64,000 nt of DNA from contig JAZBQD010000014.1 in assembly GCA_036583965.1 (NCBI GenBank), positions 27,199,490 to 27,263,489 on the forward strand. The letters run 5' to 3'. The stretch is from Prunella strophiata (Eukaryota; Chordata; Aves; Passeriformes; Prunellidae). The notes under the pieces are model-generated. The model was not told where the DNA came from. It worked only from the letters and a program-made list of their open reading frames with translations, and did no database searches. Position numbers and translations under genes: made by a program. Below, piece after piece: positions 1 through 14,100 of this stretch. Each line of letters begins with the position of its first letter. Within the stretch, counting starts at the first letter, position 1.

Positions 1-3000
1 ATGACCTTTGGCATGGGTACATTCAATCTTTGAGGACTTAATACAGAATTGTTCCTTTGTGTTCTTTGAGTCAGACCTTGGTGTATTAAAACAAACCCAC
101 CCTATAACACCAGTCCAAGGAAATGCTTGAATACCATATATCTCCTCTACTGTCACCTACATGGTGTAGTATAGGGTTAATTTTCTCACAGAGCAGGGAG
201 TTTATGATCATTTCTAGCTTATTGAAAATACACCTCATGTTAAGAGGCTTATCATTAAGTCTAGCAACAAATCTGACTTAACTCAGTCACAATTAAATAT
301 GGAACTATTGACTATAAATAATACATATGGTATTAAATTATTTTAAATTCTTAATATTTTTTATAAAAAAGAGAGTTTAATTTTGTATGAAGCCCTGTAA
401 TTTTCTTTGCACTGCTTTAATGAAAATATTATTGTTTATCCGATTTTCTGATTAGAATTATATAAAAGAAACATACACATCCCGATTTTTAAGGGTTTTA
501 TCTTTTTTCTATCTGATGATAAGAATATGAATGGCATTTTCCCTCTGGCTTTTTGTTTTGTTTCTCTTTTACTTTGGTAGACATAAGCCACTTAAAAACA
601 AAACCCTAAACGACTGTTGCAGCCCAAGGATACAGACCAAAGTCTAACAAAAAAAAGTATTCTGAAAGATTTATATTTCAAAGGACAATGTGCTACATTG
701 CAAGTACAGTTGATGCAGTATATTCTCCCTAAATATTGCATTCTAGTCCTAAAAGTCAAAAAGGTGCAACTCTTCTGCAAGATATTGATGAAAAACTCCA
801 CTAAATTGTTTGTGCCACCTTCAATTCCCTGAACAGTGGCCCTTTAATATTTTTTTTAATAGGAATCATAGACCCAGCCTGCAGCATACTAATGAGTCTG
901 AGCCTACCAATTACATTTTGCTCTCCATTTCAGATTAAATGACTGTCTGTCTATGCAGTCATGCATCTCACCCCCTCCCCACACCACGGTGTCCTGGTTT
1001 TCAAAAATAGAAATAATAACAATAATAATGTACTGTATCTTTCCAGTTAGCTACAACTCTATATGCTTTGTTAGGCTAATGATAAAGAAAATGCCTGAAT
1101 CTCAATGTTATGGTAGCTGCTTCATGAGGATAATCAACTTGCCATGCATCCCTGATGCTTTGCAAAGCAGAACAGAGAGATAGGCTTTAAGGAGTTAGAA
1201 ACAGCAAAGTGCATAGAGAAAACAAAAATAACCCACAGATGAAAGAGTAGAAGAAGGCTGATGGGTAAAAACAGTAGAACTGCTTGGAATTTTTCACTTC
1301 ACTCTTTTCCTCTGGAGACTTTTTTTTCTATGATGTGCCCTTTCCATTATCTTCCTTTAGAAGAAGGGCTATTCCAGCTTTCTGGCAACACTTTTCTCCA
1401 TATTCCTGGATCAGAAAGCCTCTGGGATATCAGCTGTCTGTACTCTGTTCAGTCTAGATGCCAGAAAACCAGTGGTTTGAGGTGCTCAAGCTTCCAGCAA
1501 CACGTGGAAGGCTGTCCTTAATCTCTCTGTTTGCCTGTCAGATGCAGGGGACAGCCAGGCATGCAAAAACATTGCATCTCCTTTGAGCTCACACCTTGCA
1601 CATCAGCAAACCAAGGAGGTCAAAGCAGACCTGTGCCTCCCATGATCTGCCCTCTACCTCTGTGTGTCTGTCTTGGACACCAACAATGTACTTGGCACTT
1701 TATTAGTTGTGCTGAAAACACAACCACACAGGCCTGGGACTTCTGAAATAACACAGGCTTGCCATGAACAGAAAAGTGCTCTCCAGATCAAGGCTCAGCC
1801 TCTTGGGTTTTACAGGAGATTGGGAAAAAAGAGAATGAGAGTGAGGCTACAATGACAGGCTGCTTTCATTAGAGACAGAGACTGGGCTTATATAGAGTAG
1901 GTGTAGGGAAAGTTTGACAAAGTCTTGTAAGACATGTTTATAATATTCCAGAGTTTGAAATTCACATACCTCCAGGAATATCTTGGGCAGGGTTAGGGCA
2001 GGACTGCAAATAGAAAGATTTCATAAGACAAGAGGCAAACTAAAGCCTCTCAGTATGTTTGTCTTCACACACAGAGCCCACTGCCTTCACATGCATTCAG
2101 TCCCTGATCTGCAGGAAGTGGCAAGCAGGTCTTCAAGGGCTATTTCCCACAGATTTTCCCCATAGGCAGTAGCCTAGTTCATTTCCTCCATACTGGCAGG
2201 ATGTTCTGTGCTGGGGGAATAAGTACTCAGTCCAAAGGAATTGTAGCAGCCTTCCCTGCTCTAGAGTGTTAGATGAAACAGAACAGTTTGGGGAGAATTG
2301 CTGCACCCATCTTCATAGTGGAGAGGCTCACTATTTCCCTCTGGAGCCTCCCAACACCCACTTAACATGGGGCAGTAGGAAAAATTAGTTTTAGATTGAT
2401 ATCCTCACATGATCATGGGTAGTTGAGGTCTGTGTTGACCTTTTGCTGACAAAGACCCTGTGCAGCTTGGGACCAGAGGAGCACACTGAGCAAAGAAATA
2501 TCCCCATTGCTTGGTGAGATGCTTATCTATTGCAGTGTACAGAAGGAAGACAGAAATGGGGCTATCATATAAGCTTTTCCTTGCCTCTATGTGCCATGGC
2601 TTTGCATTGCCCTCATCCCAGCTGCAAACCCCTGTTCATTGTTAATAAATTAATTTCTCCTGAGCATACCATGCATTTCCCTTCCTTACTTTTTCCTCTG
2701 CCTCGCCACAGGTGGACTCCTGTGCTGTGCCAAAGTCTTTTGTTCTGCTTCCAAAGCTGGAAGAAAACCACTTTTCTCCAGCCTGATATCTCATGTGTGA
2801 AGAGAAAAATGGGATACTGACAACAGGTTGGCATGATGCCTGCAGAGTGGATACAGCAGCCCCGAAATTGGCTAAAATTAATGAAGGAGAAAGGCTGACC
2901 TACACTTTAAAGCTGTTCCTTGATTGCTTTGTGATGATGAAGAAAGGTAATAAAGTTGATGCCTAAACCATGTTTTTCTCACCTTGTCCTGAGCCTCTGA

Positions 3001-5068
3001 AACACAGAAAGATTGGATGGGAAGGATGATTCTCTTTGCCAGTTCTTTCCCAAGGCTGATAATATGTTCCCAAACTTCTTGCTGACTGTTGTACAAATGG
3101 TCTGGCTGGTCAGAAAGGGCCAGGTACCCAATTTCATCTCCATTTAATTCTCATGTGGCCAGTCCTTTTAGAGGCTTCTTGGGCCATCTTCTGGAATTGA
3201 TTTGCACAAAGACTTTGATTGCCTTCTCTGCACAGATTCCATAATGAGAGCAGAATTCACCCAACCAACACACAGGAGGGTGCATGATTACCCCACTGGA
3301 AGGAGTGGCAAAACTCCACGTGTGGGAGCCATAGGTAAGTTTTAGAGAAATCACTCTTAGGTTACAAGTCCCTAAATGACTCCCACTGGTTTTGAATCAA
3401 GCACAAAGACTGCAAGAGAACTAACAGAGTTAACCTACTCTGCAGTTGTTAATTTTGCCTGGTAGGTAAAACTGGAAAAAAAATCCCACTGCAAAAGATA
3501 AAATTTACAGGTGTTTTGTGTGTCCCTTTGGAGTTCAACCATATAAACTACTGAACTGGTACAACTACAGGCACAGAAAGACCCCAGAGGGGAAGGAAAG
3601 ATATGGAGGCTTGGTGGTTTAAATTGGGAGTTTTTTAGGGCAGATCCATGGCTGCCAGAGGAATACTGTTCCCTTGGAGAAGACTGCCTTTGACAGTTCT
3701 CCATTCATCATGTTCATCTTCCCCTCCCTCCAGGGTGCCAAATGTCATATCATGCAGTTTCATACTTATGGAGTGGCAGGATCACGGGACCTTCAGAAGA
3801 ATATGCAAAAGAAAAAATAATTTTCAAAAGTGATAATTGGAAGTGCCCACCTAACAGCCCTTATTCGGATATGATTGAACACCCTTGTTGAAAAAAGAAT
3901 CCTCAAGGGCCAATTCACTTGGATTACAGGTGCAAAGAGATATTATGGCCAGTTGCAGTTTGTCTTTGACTTCAATAGGACTAGGATTTCACCCAGAAAG
4001 CCTGTTTAATTGACATTTACCATACTCAATTACTTTTTACTTTTCATTCCATTCAAATCTAGTGCTGTCAGCTTCCAGTCAGGAGTATAGAACCAGCTGA
4101 AACCTTCAACATGGTTAACTCTGCAGAAACAATTTTATTCTCAGGTACTTACTCAAGTCTTATTCAACTGCATCATTAACCTATGTGGAAGAAGAGTAAT
4201 TTGCTAAGAAAGGTTAATTGACAGTCAGGAAGTCTGACTGATGTGGAAAGGTACAAAACCTAAATATGACAAGGTTTGCTAAGTACCAAGTATTACTATG
4301 AGAATACATGAGCCATCCACAAGTACCAGAAACCCCTGAACCCCAAGGATGGAGAGGAGATGATTAAAGTGGTGTCATAGGTAAGAGCAGGAGCAGTAGT
4401 AGGATCATATTTTCAGAAATGACACATTCACAGCTAAATATAAAGCCAAGCTTTGATAATATATAGAAGAACAGCTTTTCACAGTAAGCCATTAAGCCCT
4501 GTCTACTGAGACCTAAAACCTAGACTCAGAAAGTACCATAAAAGCCAGGGACAAAGGTGCCACAGCTTCCAATATGGAAAAGATGACCCAATATATCTTT
4601 TTTGGTCCATAATTTATATAATTCCATGAGCTTTTGTATTCAGAAAACAAAATTAATTTCTGTTCATTGAATGCTGCCACTGTCTTTTGCTTTGTGAAAG
4701 TAGAAACACCTCCCCAAAAAGTTTCAGCTACCCTTTATTGCAGTCTTTTGTCACTGTCATATCTTTGTCTTCAGGCTATCTGCACCACAAAAAAAAAAAA
4801 ATTGTTTAGGAGCTCAGATTAATAACAGTTTCATTGAAAGGGGTGAAAATGCAGTAGGATGCATGATTTTTAGCCTCTAGCTGTTAATGAGGCACCTTAC
4901 AGACATTGGCATTCTTTGCCTTTGGAAAACAGAAATGCCATTTCTGCTGATAGCAGAAATGTAGCATGTTCACAATACTGCTCTGAGAAGACAAGGAGTT
5001 GTTGACCAGTTGCTATTAATAAACAAAGAAACCCTAACTCAGAATGCAGCACTGCTTTCTGAGAAGGC
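1..5068. other. Unique AT-rich non-coding stretch
   Basis: I see no gene here. All open frames are below 100 codons, none resembles a known family, and no two could be joined into a convincing exon pair. No transposable element was recognised. The only simple repeats are a short AAT-rich run near 1005-1030 and a 13-base A tract near 4790-4802. It is either intergenic or intronic. Confidence 0.6.
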
Positions 5069-5150
5069 CTTTTTTTACAGTTTATCTAACTTACCTTTTT
5101 TTTTTTTTTTTCTCAGTTTATCAACTTATCTTTTTTTTTTTTTCCTCAGC
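5069..5150 (+). repeat. Tandem T-tract / CAG repeat
   Basis: Three T tracts (5070-5076, 5096-5111, 5131-5143) are each followed by a CAG: ACAG, CTCAG and CCTCAG. The first two are then followed by nearly the same words, TTTATC(T)AACTTA(C/T)C. It therefore looks like a decayed local duplication of a unit of about 35 bases. Each copy resembles a polypyrimidine tract plus AG, but no exon follows, so splicing use is not supported. Confidence 0.6.
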
Positions 5151-8100
5151 ACTCCTGAAATGGACTGTGCCATTTTAAAAATGAATTAAGGTTGAAATTA
5201 GGTACAACACTAAAAGATATGGGAACGGAAAGGAATTTTTAATTAAAACAGGAATGACTGAAGTTAGATATATTACTGTGGAAAAAAACTGCACTGACTG
5301 TAGGAAGTGACTAGCTCTTACTATGAACTCAGAGAAAAAAATCATAATTTCAGCAGGACTCAGTAGGGCCAGAAAGGTGACACAAAAGAAAGCTGGGCAA
5401 CCAACTGTGAAGAAATTCCCTGAATATTTTCTTCTGCCCTCTCTTACCCCCTTAGGGACAACAAATCTTTGTCCTACCTATTTACTCATTCTTGAGTACT
5501 GCGTGCTAAGTAGTTAGTCCAAATTTCTTGGAGTGAAATTTGTTCCACTGGGAATTAATTGCTTGGCTGGGGGTGAGGAGGGGAATGTTTTATTACACAT
5601 CTTAGAAAACGAGATGTGTTTGGGTCATTAAGCCATTCTTTTCTGTCTGGGTAAAATCAGATCAGAGGGCACTGGAAACATGACAGCAACAGCAGCAAAG
5701 ATAGATGGACATACACAGAGATAAGATGGATAGACAGATATGACAGATGCTGATAACAGGGTGTTAATATATGGGGTAGGAGACATTGCAAAAACTACAA
5801 TCTTTCTCTGGCAAATGTGGAAACTGTTTTATGGAATTTTACCTTTGCTGTTAAGAATTCTGTAAAGACATTAAAGTGATCTGATGTATATGATTTATAA
5901 TAACTATAAAGAAGCTACCAGCCTGTAAATGGAAAAATGGAAAGGCTCTGAGGAGCATAAAATCATGGGACAACAGAAATAATTTGAAAAATAGTGTCCT
6001 CAAGTAATATAGACATTTTCTCACAGGTATCTCCAGAGAAGAAACTTCTTACTGAAATACACAGCAACCCTGTATCTGATTACATCATCTCCTATATTTA
6101 GAATACCTCCAGAGTTACCATGGAAACTGCTTTTGCTTAAACTCACATTATTCCATTCAACATTAGTTGACAGTAGAGTAATACTTTTAGAAGCTCACAA
6201 AACAATTAATATATCACTGTATATATATATAGCAACATGTTTTTTGCATTATGTACACCCAGAGATGTCAGATTTCTGACAAAGACTACAAAGACCCAGA
6301 TTCATGGCACTGGAGTGCACATACCAGACTCCAGGAGAATTCATAGTACATCTCTGTACTTTGCTTTAGGCCAGGTGCCTGTGGAAAGGGTTCATGCTGT
6401 CACACTGCACAAATGTGTCTGTGTGTCTGTCTCTGGCATGCAACAGTTGAACCCAGTTTCAACCAAATTAAACAAGGAGAAAAATAAAAGGGGAGGTTTT
6501 TAATCTCCCACAAGGTTTGCAAAAACAAGCAGCTATGCAGAAGAAAGCCTTACCAATGATGCCACTGAAAGACTAATAAAAGCAATCCTTTTTACATTGA
6601 GAAGAATTTACAAAAAAGAAGCTCTGTGATTTTTGCAGGTCAAAGAACTACTTATAATATTGATGATCAAATTAGGAAACAAATGAAACTATACCTGTAC
6701 ACTGCATTGCAGAAATAAATAAATAAAAAAGAGTTTCTATTGTTTCTCTACGAAAATGATGCTTTGCAGAAATCATCAAGAAAACCCAAACAGGTACAAG
6801 AATGTGAAAAAAGCACCAGAACTCCCAAAGTGTGAATTTAAAAAAAACAAACTCAAACTTAGAAACAGAAGCCCCAGACTCAAACTGTACTCAAGGAGAT
6901 ATAATCAAATGGTTTAAATTTATACAAGTGATTATCCAAGGTGGAAATGTAAAGTTAGTACTTGGGAACTAAGTACTACAAAATAAGGACAAATCCCAGT
7001 TTCCACAGTGCAGGAATGTTACCATGAGGCTCCAGATGCATCTTTACTCCTTGGTACAGCATTCAGAACTGAGCTGTAAATGGGGATGTGGCAACCACAT
7101 TTGCAGACTACAGCTGACTGCAAATAATTTCAAAAGGATCTACTACTATTGGGTGTTTGAGTGATAAAATAGAAAATTACACTCTATGGTAATAAATATG
7201 AAGCAGAGTATGTGTGTGTAAAATAATCCAAACTATGCATGTACAGGGGTGAACTCAGCAGTTGTTACTCAGAAGGAAATGCTGGATTTGTAGGTACCTC
7301 AACACAATGATGAGCAAGAAAGGCAAATCAGATATTCAGAGTTATCAGCAAAGTTACTGGAGCAACAGGGAAAAGACCTTATGTCACTTGCACACATTTT
7401 TATGACTGCGTGTGATTTTAGTCACCTCAGAAGTGATGTGAGAGAACTGGCTAACACAAGGAGGAAGAAGAAAACAGAGAGCCAGGCTGTGGCATCCTTT
7501 CAAGAAGAAAAGAATATATGAGAATTCCTCAGCCTGGAAGAGAGTCAGCTGGAGGGTGGTGAGATTAAAGCCTACAGATACATGAATTGTATGGAGAAGA
7601 TGAAGGGGGAGTGACCTCTTTTGTGCTGGGGAAAGGATGAAACAGGAAGAAGGGAAATGACCTTGACCTCAACTTCCACTTTAGTTGAGAGTCCTGCCAG
7701 CTGCACATCTTTTACCTCTGTCCCAAATCCTGTATCCAGTCTGTGAGTGATGCTACCCAAGAGTGCATGGTCCGATAAAGAGACTGCAGCAAAGCAAAGG
7801 AATTACATTACAGAAACATAGAAGAGAATTTTCTATCAACTACATATCAGAATGAGAATGACATTTACCAAAGATGTTCCTTTTAATCCATTAGGGCTTC
7901 TTGAGTAGATTTCTTTCTCCAGCAATATCCTAATTCTTCAGTAGCATCATGGCAAGACCAGCTAAACACTTTGACGGAGTGGCATAGCACATGCTGTGAG
8001 AAGACTCAATTTTTCAGCATTTTCCTCCATTTTCTCAAAAACTGCTGACAAAACTTGCTGTTGGCTAAAGCTGTAAGTAATAAATTCATGGGACTAATAA

Positions 8101-11100
8101 ATTCTCGTCATGGGACCACACCTGTAGAACAAAAGGATCAGGCATTCAGTTTGGGGAAGCGAAGTTACTGCAGCTTAGCTCTAGTCAAGTACCATGGTCT
8201 GAAGGCAGCAAGTGTTCTGTTGCCCTCCCTGTGCTCCCAGCAGGGCAAGCAGCCTTCCCAGCCCTGCTCCAAGTCTGTCCTGGCACCTTGCTCTGTGCAG
8301 TGAGGCTGTAAAACAGATTGCTGGAATGGTCTGAATTAAAAATAACCCATCAGAAAAATCTATGCAAAATAATGCTCTGCTGCAAATGATGGCCAACAGC
8401 TTTGCAGCTGCTGGGTGGGTTTAGTCCACATGATTTCTGTGGGAAAGCAGTCAAAAGGGTTTTCAGTGCAGTGGCTGAGCTAAGGAGGATAAAATAAAAT
8501 AATAGTGACAGTCAGTTCCTCCAGCAGCAGAATGTCCCCAAAATGACCAGAAAGAGATATCTGACAGTCAGTCCTGCCGTGTTGAGTGTTGGGGTCCCTT
8601 ACATTGCATGGATCAGGGAATGAATCCTTTCTGCAGCAAGGAATTCTTCATCCCTTGATGGTGGCAGAGCACCAGTTACAATCTGCAAAAGCTTTTGTAT
8701 TGAACATGTGAAAGCCATAAGTACTTCCCATTGAACCAAAACTATCACTCACTTGTAGTAGGTTGACTTTGAAGGAAAATGACTCTTTCAGCTTTTATGC
8801 TTTTAAAAAACTTTTCTCAAAGTACCAATTCCTTTTCAATCTTAAGAGTCTCAAAGATGTCAGCTTGAAAAGCATAACCTTCCAAAATATTTTGCAAATG
8901 TTTCATGGTATGTCTGCTGTACCAGTGGAATTCTTTAACAGAAAAATCAAATTGCTACCAACATCCAGAAACTAATTAGGAGGGAAAAATACATTTCAAA
9001 CTGCAAATATTCCTTTTTATATTCCCAGTGCATTACAAATGGAATGAAAACTTGATTTTCAACCCCCACCCCCTCCTGAAATGTTAAGAATGTGACTGGA
9101 AAATAATATATCACCAACCTGAAACCTTGTTTTACAAATACAAGTTGTAACCTAAGGCAGTAGTTTCAAACAGTTAGGTGAAGAATCCTGAAACTAGGGA
9201 CTGGAATGCCCTCTTGGAGGGGGGAGACACCCTGAACTAACGTGTTATCTGCTTGTTGATGTTTTGTAGCTTCTTATTCCATCTAATGAGATTATTTCAG
9301 ATCTACATTAATTTGCTAAGCAAAGTCATTAGGCTCCTTCAAGTCATTTGCATCTCACTTTAATCCTTCAGTGTAACATAGAGAGCACCATAGTCCCACA
9401 TAATATGAATGAGCTGAATGGATTCCAATTTATCAAGAAATTATAAACTGCAAAATATCAAGCTGAAATGGTACTAACAAATCCAGTGATCATTGTCCCA
9501 TACATTTTAGATTGTTATTTAAGACCTCCTGGGAGATCAATTCTGTATAACCTATTTCTGAGGATTCCTGTCTGCTATATGAACTCTTTGTGACTGTTTT
9601 CACTAATGTGTTATGACTTGTTTACGATACTGAAGAATAAGTGGTGAGATATGGTCACAGTGCAAAGGGAAATTATGTGGAAATCATCAGGAAAAGGTGT
9701 AATTTTTTTCCTGTCTCTGTATGCATACACTGAAGGATTATAATTAGCCTGTTCCACAGGCCTCCCATTTACATCCCTCACACATTGTGTCTGCACCTAG
9801 ATGTACCCTCTTTGTGACAAATACAGTGTCTTTAATACTCATTGACTCCTTAATAATAATCACGGAATTCAGAGCTGAGATTTAACTTTAACTTAAGAAG
9901 TTCAGAGAAGATCTGTCAGCAGAACTTTAAATCTGTGGATTTATTCACAGATTATGTGGCTGCCAGGCAAGCAACACCTGACTTGATGGTAGCCAATGTA
10001 ACAGATAATTTTGACCTCTGCTGCATCCCTACCTGTTCCTGCCAATGCATGCAACTTTCAGGAGACTGAATCTCTTCAGGAGAGATGATTTTCCTGCTCA
10101 GCTGCTGCAGAGGAGATGATTCAAACAGGCTACTTTGGGACAGTACCCACTGGGCAGGAGGTTTTTGATTACAGCTCCTCTACTTTCCCACCTGCTCATC
10201 TAGCACTTCTAGGGAATAAGCCAAGTCTCACCAGGAAGGAGCTGGAAGGAGTAAGCAAAAGATAAAGTCAGTTGTTCTCCCTCCTTTCTGTGCTAGCAGC
10301 TTCCGATAATGAGGCTTGGAAAGCAGCTGTGGCTAAAAATGTCAAGGAGGGCAGCCATGGGACCAGCAGTGGCAACATTTCATCCCTTTTTTTTCTGATA
10401 CATCAGGAAGCCAGGCTGCCTCGCCCTGTGTGTCACTCCTATCCTGTGTGCTCACACCCCTGCGCGATGCGCAGTGTGCCGGCACCTCGGGAGCGCGTCT
10501 TCCTCCCTGACAGCACAGGCAATCGTGGCCCCACAGAGGCTGCTCTCTGCAAGCTGCTTTCAACATTCTATCCTGGATTTCCCAAAAGGCTTATGCTATC
10601 AGTACAATTGCTCCCATTTTAGGGAGGACATAACTGCAGCTGAGAGCTTACCAGTTTTCTCAGATATATCTCATGTGAATTATACTTTTAGCTCAGGAAT
10701 GCATTTAAGTATATATTTAAGTCCCTGTACACTGCTCTCTAGGACAACACTAATAAAGACTTATTTTAAAGCCCACTTAAATACAGTTGATTAAAGTACA
10801 TGCTTATATGGTTTTTGAGTAAGAAAACTTCACCAAATTGGAGTTTCTGTATAAAATGGATGACTAAAAATAAAATCCTGTTTACTGTAGGCACTCAACA
10901 GAGCAAAAGAAATATATCAAGGGCTTTTATGCTTGGTGTCAGGCATGATCAGATTCATTTTGGGTCTGTCCTCTAAGCAGAGAAAGTACCAGCAGTCTGA
11001 AACTATAACACATAAAATAAGAGAAATAAACACAACCGTTTCACGTGATAATGAGAATGCAACATATTTTCCTTTGCCTTCTTTTCCTGCCCCTATTTGT

Positions 11101-14100
11101 TTTCCACAAAGCATTAGAGAATAATAAAATCATTTGCCTAATAATGGAAAGTTTCATTTCCCATTGTTTGCAATACCTTAGCATATCCTGCATCATTCCT
11201 ACAAGGAAGTGAATTTTGCAATCAATATGATCCTATGATATGTCCTTCTGTAACAAGGTGCTTTAAAAAATTATGCTGTGCCACCATTTTGCATGCAACT
11301 CAGCTGCTCCCTTTTTCTTCTTTCCCTGTAGAATAATTTTCAGGACACAGCCAAAATGAGTTATTTGTAAAGCCATCACTCCATTTCATCCACACTGATA
11401 CACAGACCCCTTACAGCAAAATATTGTACAGTGCATTGAAATAAAAGCCATAATGAGAGGAGTTAAATTGTGGGATGCATTGCAGTTGTTAAAAAGAAGC
11501 TATTAAATCCTTTCTGTTTTGTATCACAAGACAATATATACCTTCACAGCAGTATAATTCAAATAACTACTGAATTATAAGAGTTAGCTTCAAGCTCTGA
11601 TTCTTAATCTATTTATCTGTGTCAAAGTTTTATAATGCTTTATAATTAAAGGACAACATTGCTTTGACTTAGCGGAGAGAGACTGGTGTTTTTGAACCTT
11701 TGCCCAACATTAAGATTGTCTTGCTCACAGCACTTCATCAAAGACATATGCACACCCAGATGTGCATACACACGTTGCCTAACTCAAACTGCTACAGAAA
11801 TGCCCTGTCTGCTGATAAAACATGACCTGCAGAGGGTGAAAGCTTGCAACTATTTAACGGCATGCAGTCATGCACATTAATTTGAAGAAGTTGTGGGCTT
11901 AGCTACAGGGGGACCTGCAAGGAGCAAACCAGTCACAAACTGAGATTTGGTGAAGCCATCAGGATTAATAGGCAGAAGCTTAAAGACAAGGCTGCCTGGA
12001 GTGCACAAAGGTGAGGAGACCCTGGCTTCAAGGCCCATGTAAATCAGAGCATTCCCAGCAGTGCAGGCTCTGCTGCCATCTGGACTCAGTGCTGATGCAG
12101 CCTGGACCTACCAAAGGCCCAGCACCATTTCCTGCAGCCTGGGGGTATTTTTTGCTAGATGCATTTGCAGAAAATACTTACAGCATTCACTGCACCTGAG
12201 CCAGCTCTGGCTGGGCTCTATTAAGAACAAGAAGCAGCCTATACAAACTCTATGTTTTTCCTCTTCTGCCTTTTGAGAGGAAAGTATGTGGTATTGATAT
12301 AGGCTTCCCATCTAAGCAATGATTTACTTTCTCCTGGCTTAGCATATTGATTTAAACAGGATCAAAGTACAAGATGACATGGCTGAAAACTAATCAACTT
12401 ATGATTTGCACAGGATACCATGCCAGTATTGTACATCATTAATAAATATGACAAGAATCAGACAACTCTGCTTGCTGATCATTCAAACTACATAGGAAAT
12501 TGATTGAGAATGTCATTAAAAAAAAATTGTATTTACCCAGAATCTAGAGTACTTTTTCCTGTTTTTCCTTCCAGAAGTTGTCCAAATCTTTAAAAACATA
12601 GCAGAAAAGTTGCTTTGATTTTTTAAAATGTCAGCTATCCCTAAGTGGCTTTTTTCTAGATTCTGAAATGTATTGACAGGCTTTCTCATTTGCAACTCTC
12701 AGAAAGTTTCACAAATAATCTTTTTTGTCTGATTTTAAGTCAATAAATATGAGACTATATGCAGAGGAAATGGGATGAAAAGCGAATCGACTGAAAAGTC
12801 ATCAAGTAAATAGCTTCTTTTAAAACATCTACTAAATTAGAACAAAATTTTTGAGATGCTGAAAATCATCTCTGCATCCCTTCAACAATAAAAAGTATTT
12901 TGCAGAGGGAAGTCTGAAGAGCTTATCTCTCACCTCCAACTGTAGGTATGAGTGATTTTGAAATAGCTGTGGGCAAAAGGCCATCCTAGGAAACCTCTGA
13001 GTTTTCTGGTGAAAACAGCCAGTAAATTAAAATCTATGGAAAATATAGGATGTTGTCAAAGCACAACCCAAGGGTGTAACCAGGATGCTGGTATCTGAGA
13101 CTGCTGTTTGGTGGCACCAGCCTTCTATCTTTGTGTTGCCATCCCACCATGGTGGTCACTCAGGGGCTCATGCCAGCAGGAATCTCCTGCTTTTCATTAA
13201 GCCTCTTGCCCCTGTGTCATGCTGCCAAGTCCTGTGCCAGGCTGGGCAATTCCTGTGCACAGCTGTGTTTCCTTTGATTGCCAGCCAGGCCCGTGCTGCT
13301 TTCTGCAGTACCTGGAGCTTTGTAGTGCATCTGTCCTGGCTGACTTGGTGTGATCAAAGGCAGCTGCTGACATGCTCGAGAGTTTCACTGCAGACATGGG
13401 GGTGTATCTCATAGTTAAAGTGAAATTTGGGGGTTTCAGTGAGCATGTCTTTGTCATTAAATTAACAAATATCATCAAGGGGAAAACAACTCAGAGAAAT
13501 GATAGGGGTTTTAGAAGCTAATACCACACATTCTATTTTTTTTTTTAAAAAGGTTTTGGCTTAGGCAGATCAATTAGCAAGAGGAATAGGCTAAATTAAT
13601 CTCTAAGTGAAAACATCATGGAAAGGACTGTGTGCTTGATAATTTCAGGCCATGACCAATAATAATTGAGAATAATGCTTGTCTCATAATAATAAGCATA
13701 ATAATACTGAAGGATAACAATGCCATTTTAGCTGGAAAAAGTGGAAGAAAAAAGTTTGGCCTGCTTTGATATTAAAAATGCAGTCTTTGACTTTGTTAAG
13801 ATAAAGTTGAAGATGGAATGAATTATTCACATAAATGTTGCCGTAGTAACAAGCCAGCAAATAAAATAATGAAAGCAGTTCCTTGGTTTTAAGGGGGAAA
13901 TGACAAATTTCAGCCTCTGAAAATTCAACATTTGTACACTCTGGGGTTACTCTGACTTATGCCTACACCTGCAAAATCAGTTCTGTATGATCCTGAATCC
14001 CCACCATATGATCATTTTTAGCATTCAGAGGAGTGCAGGAGCATTGCCTCAGTGAGCTCCATGCTGCATGAGATGAGCATCACCCAGAACTCAGTTCTAC

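Noticed and set aside
986..1000. TGTCCTGGTTTTC, like the start of another avian ERV LTR
   Set aside because: The match stops after about 13 bases, and no later LTR words follow on either strand.
8755..8775. TGTAGTAGGTTGAC, like the start of an avian LTR
   Set aside because: Similarity ends after about 14 bases and the expected following sequence is absent.
9150..9240. GGCAGTAGTTTCAAAC and CTCTTGGAGGGGGG, faintly like ends of a hAT-type transposon
   Set aside because: No matching inverted termini or target-site duplication were found.
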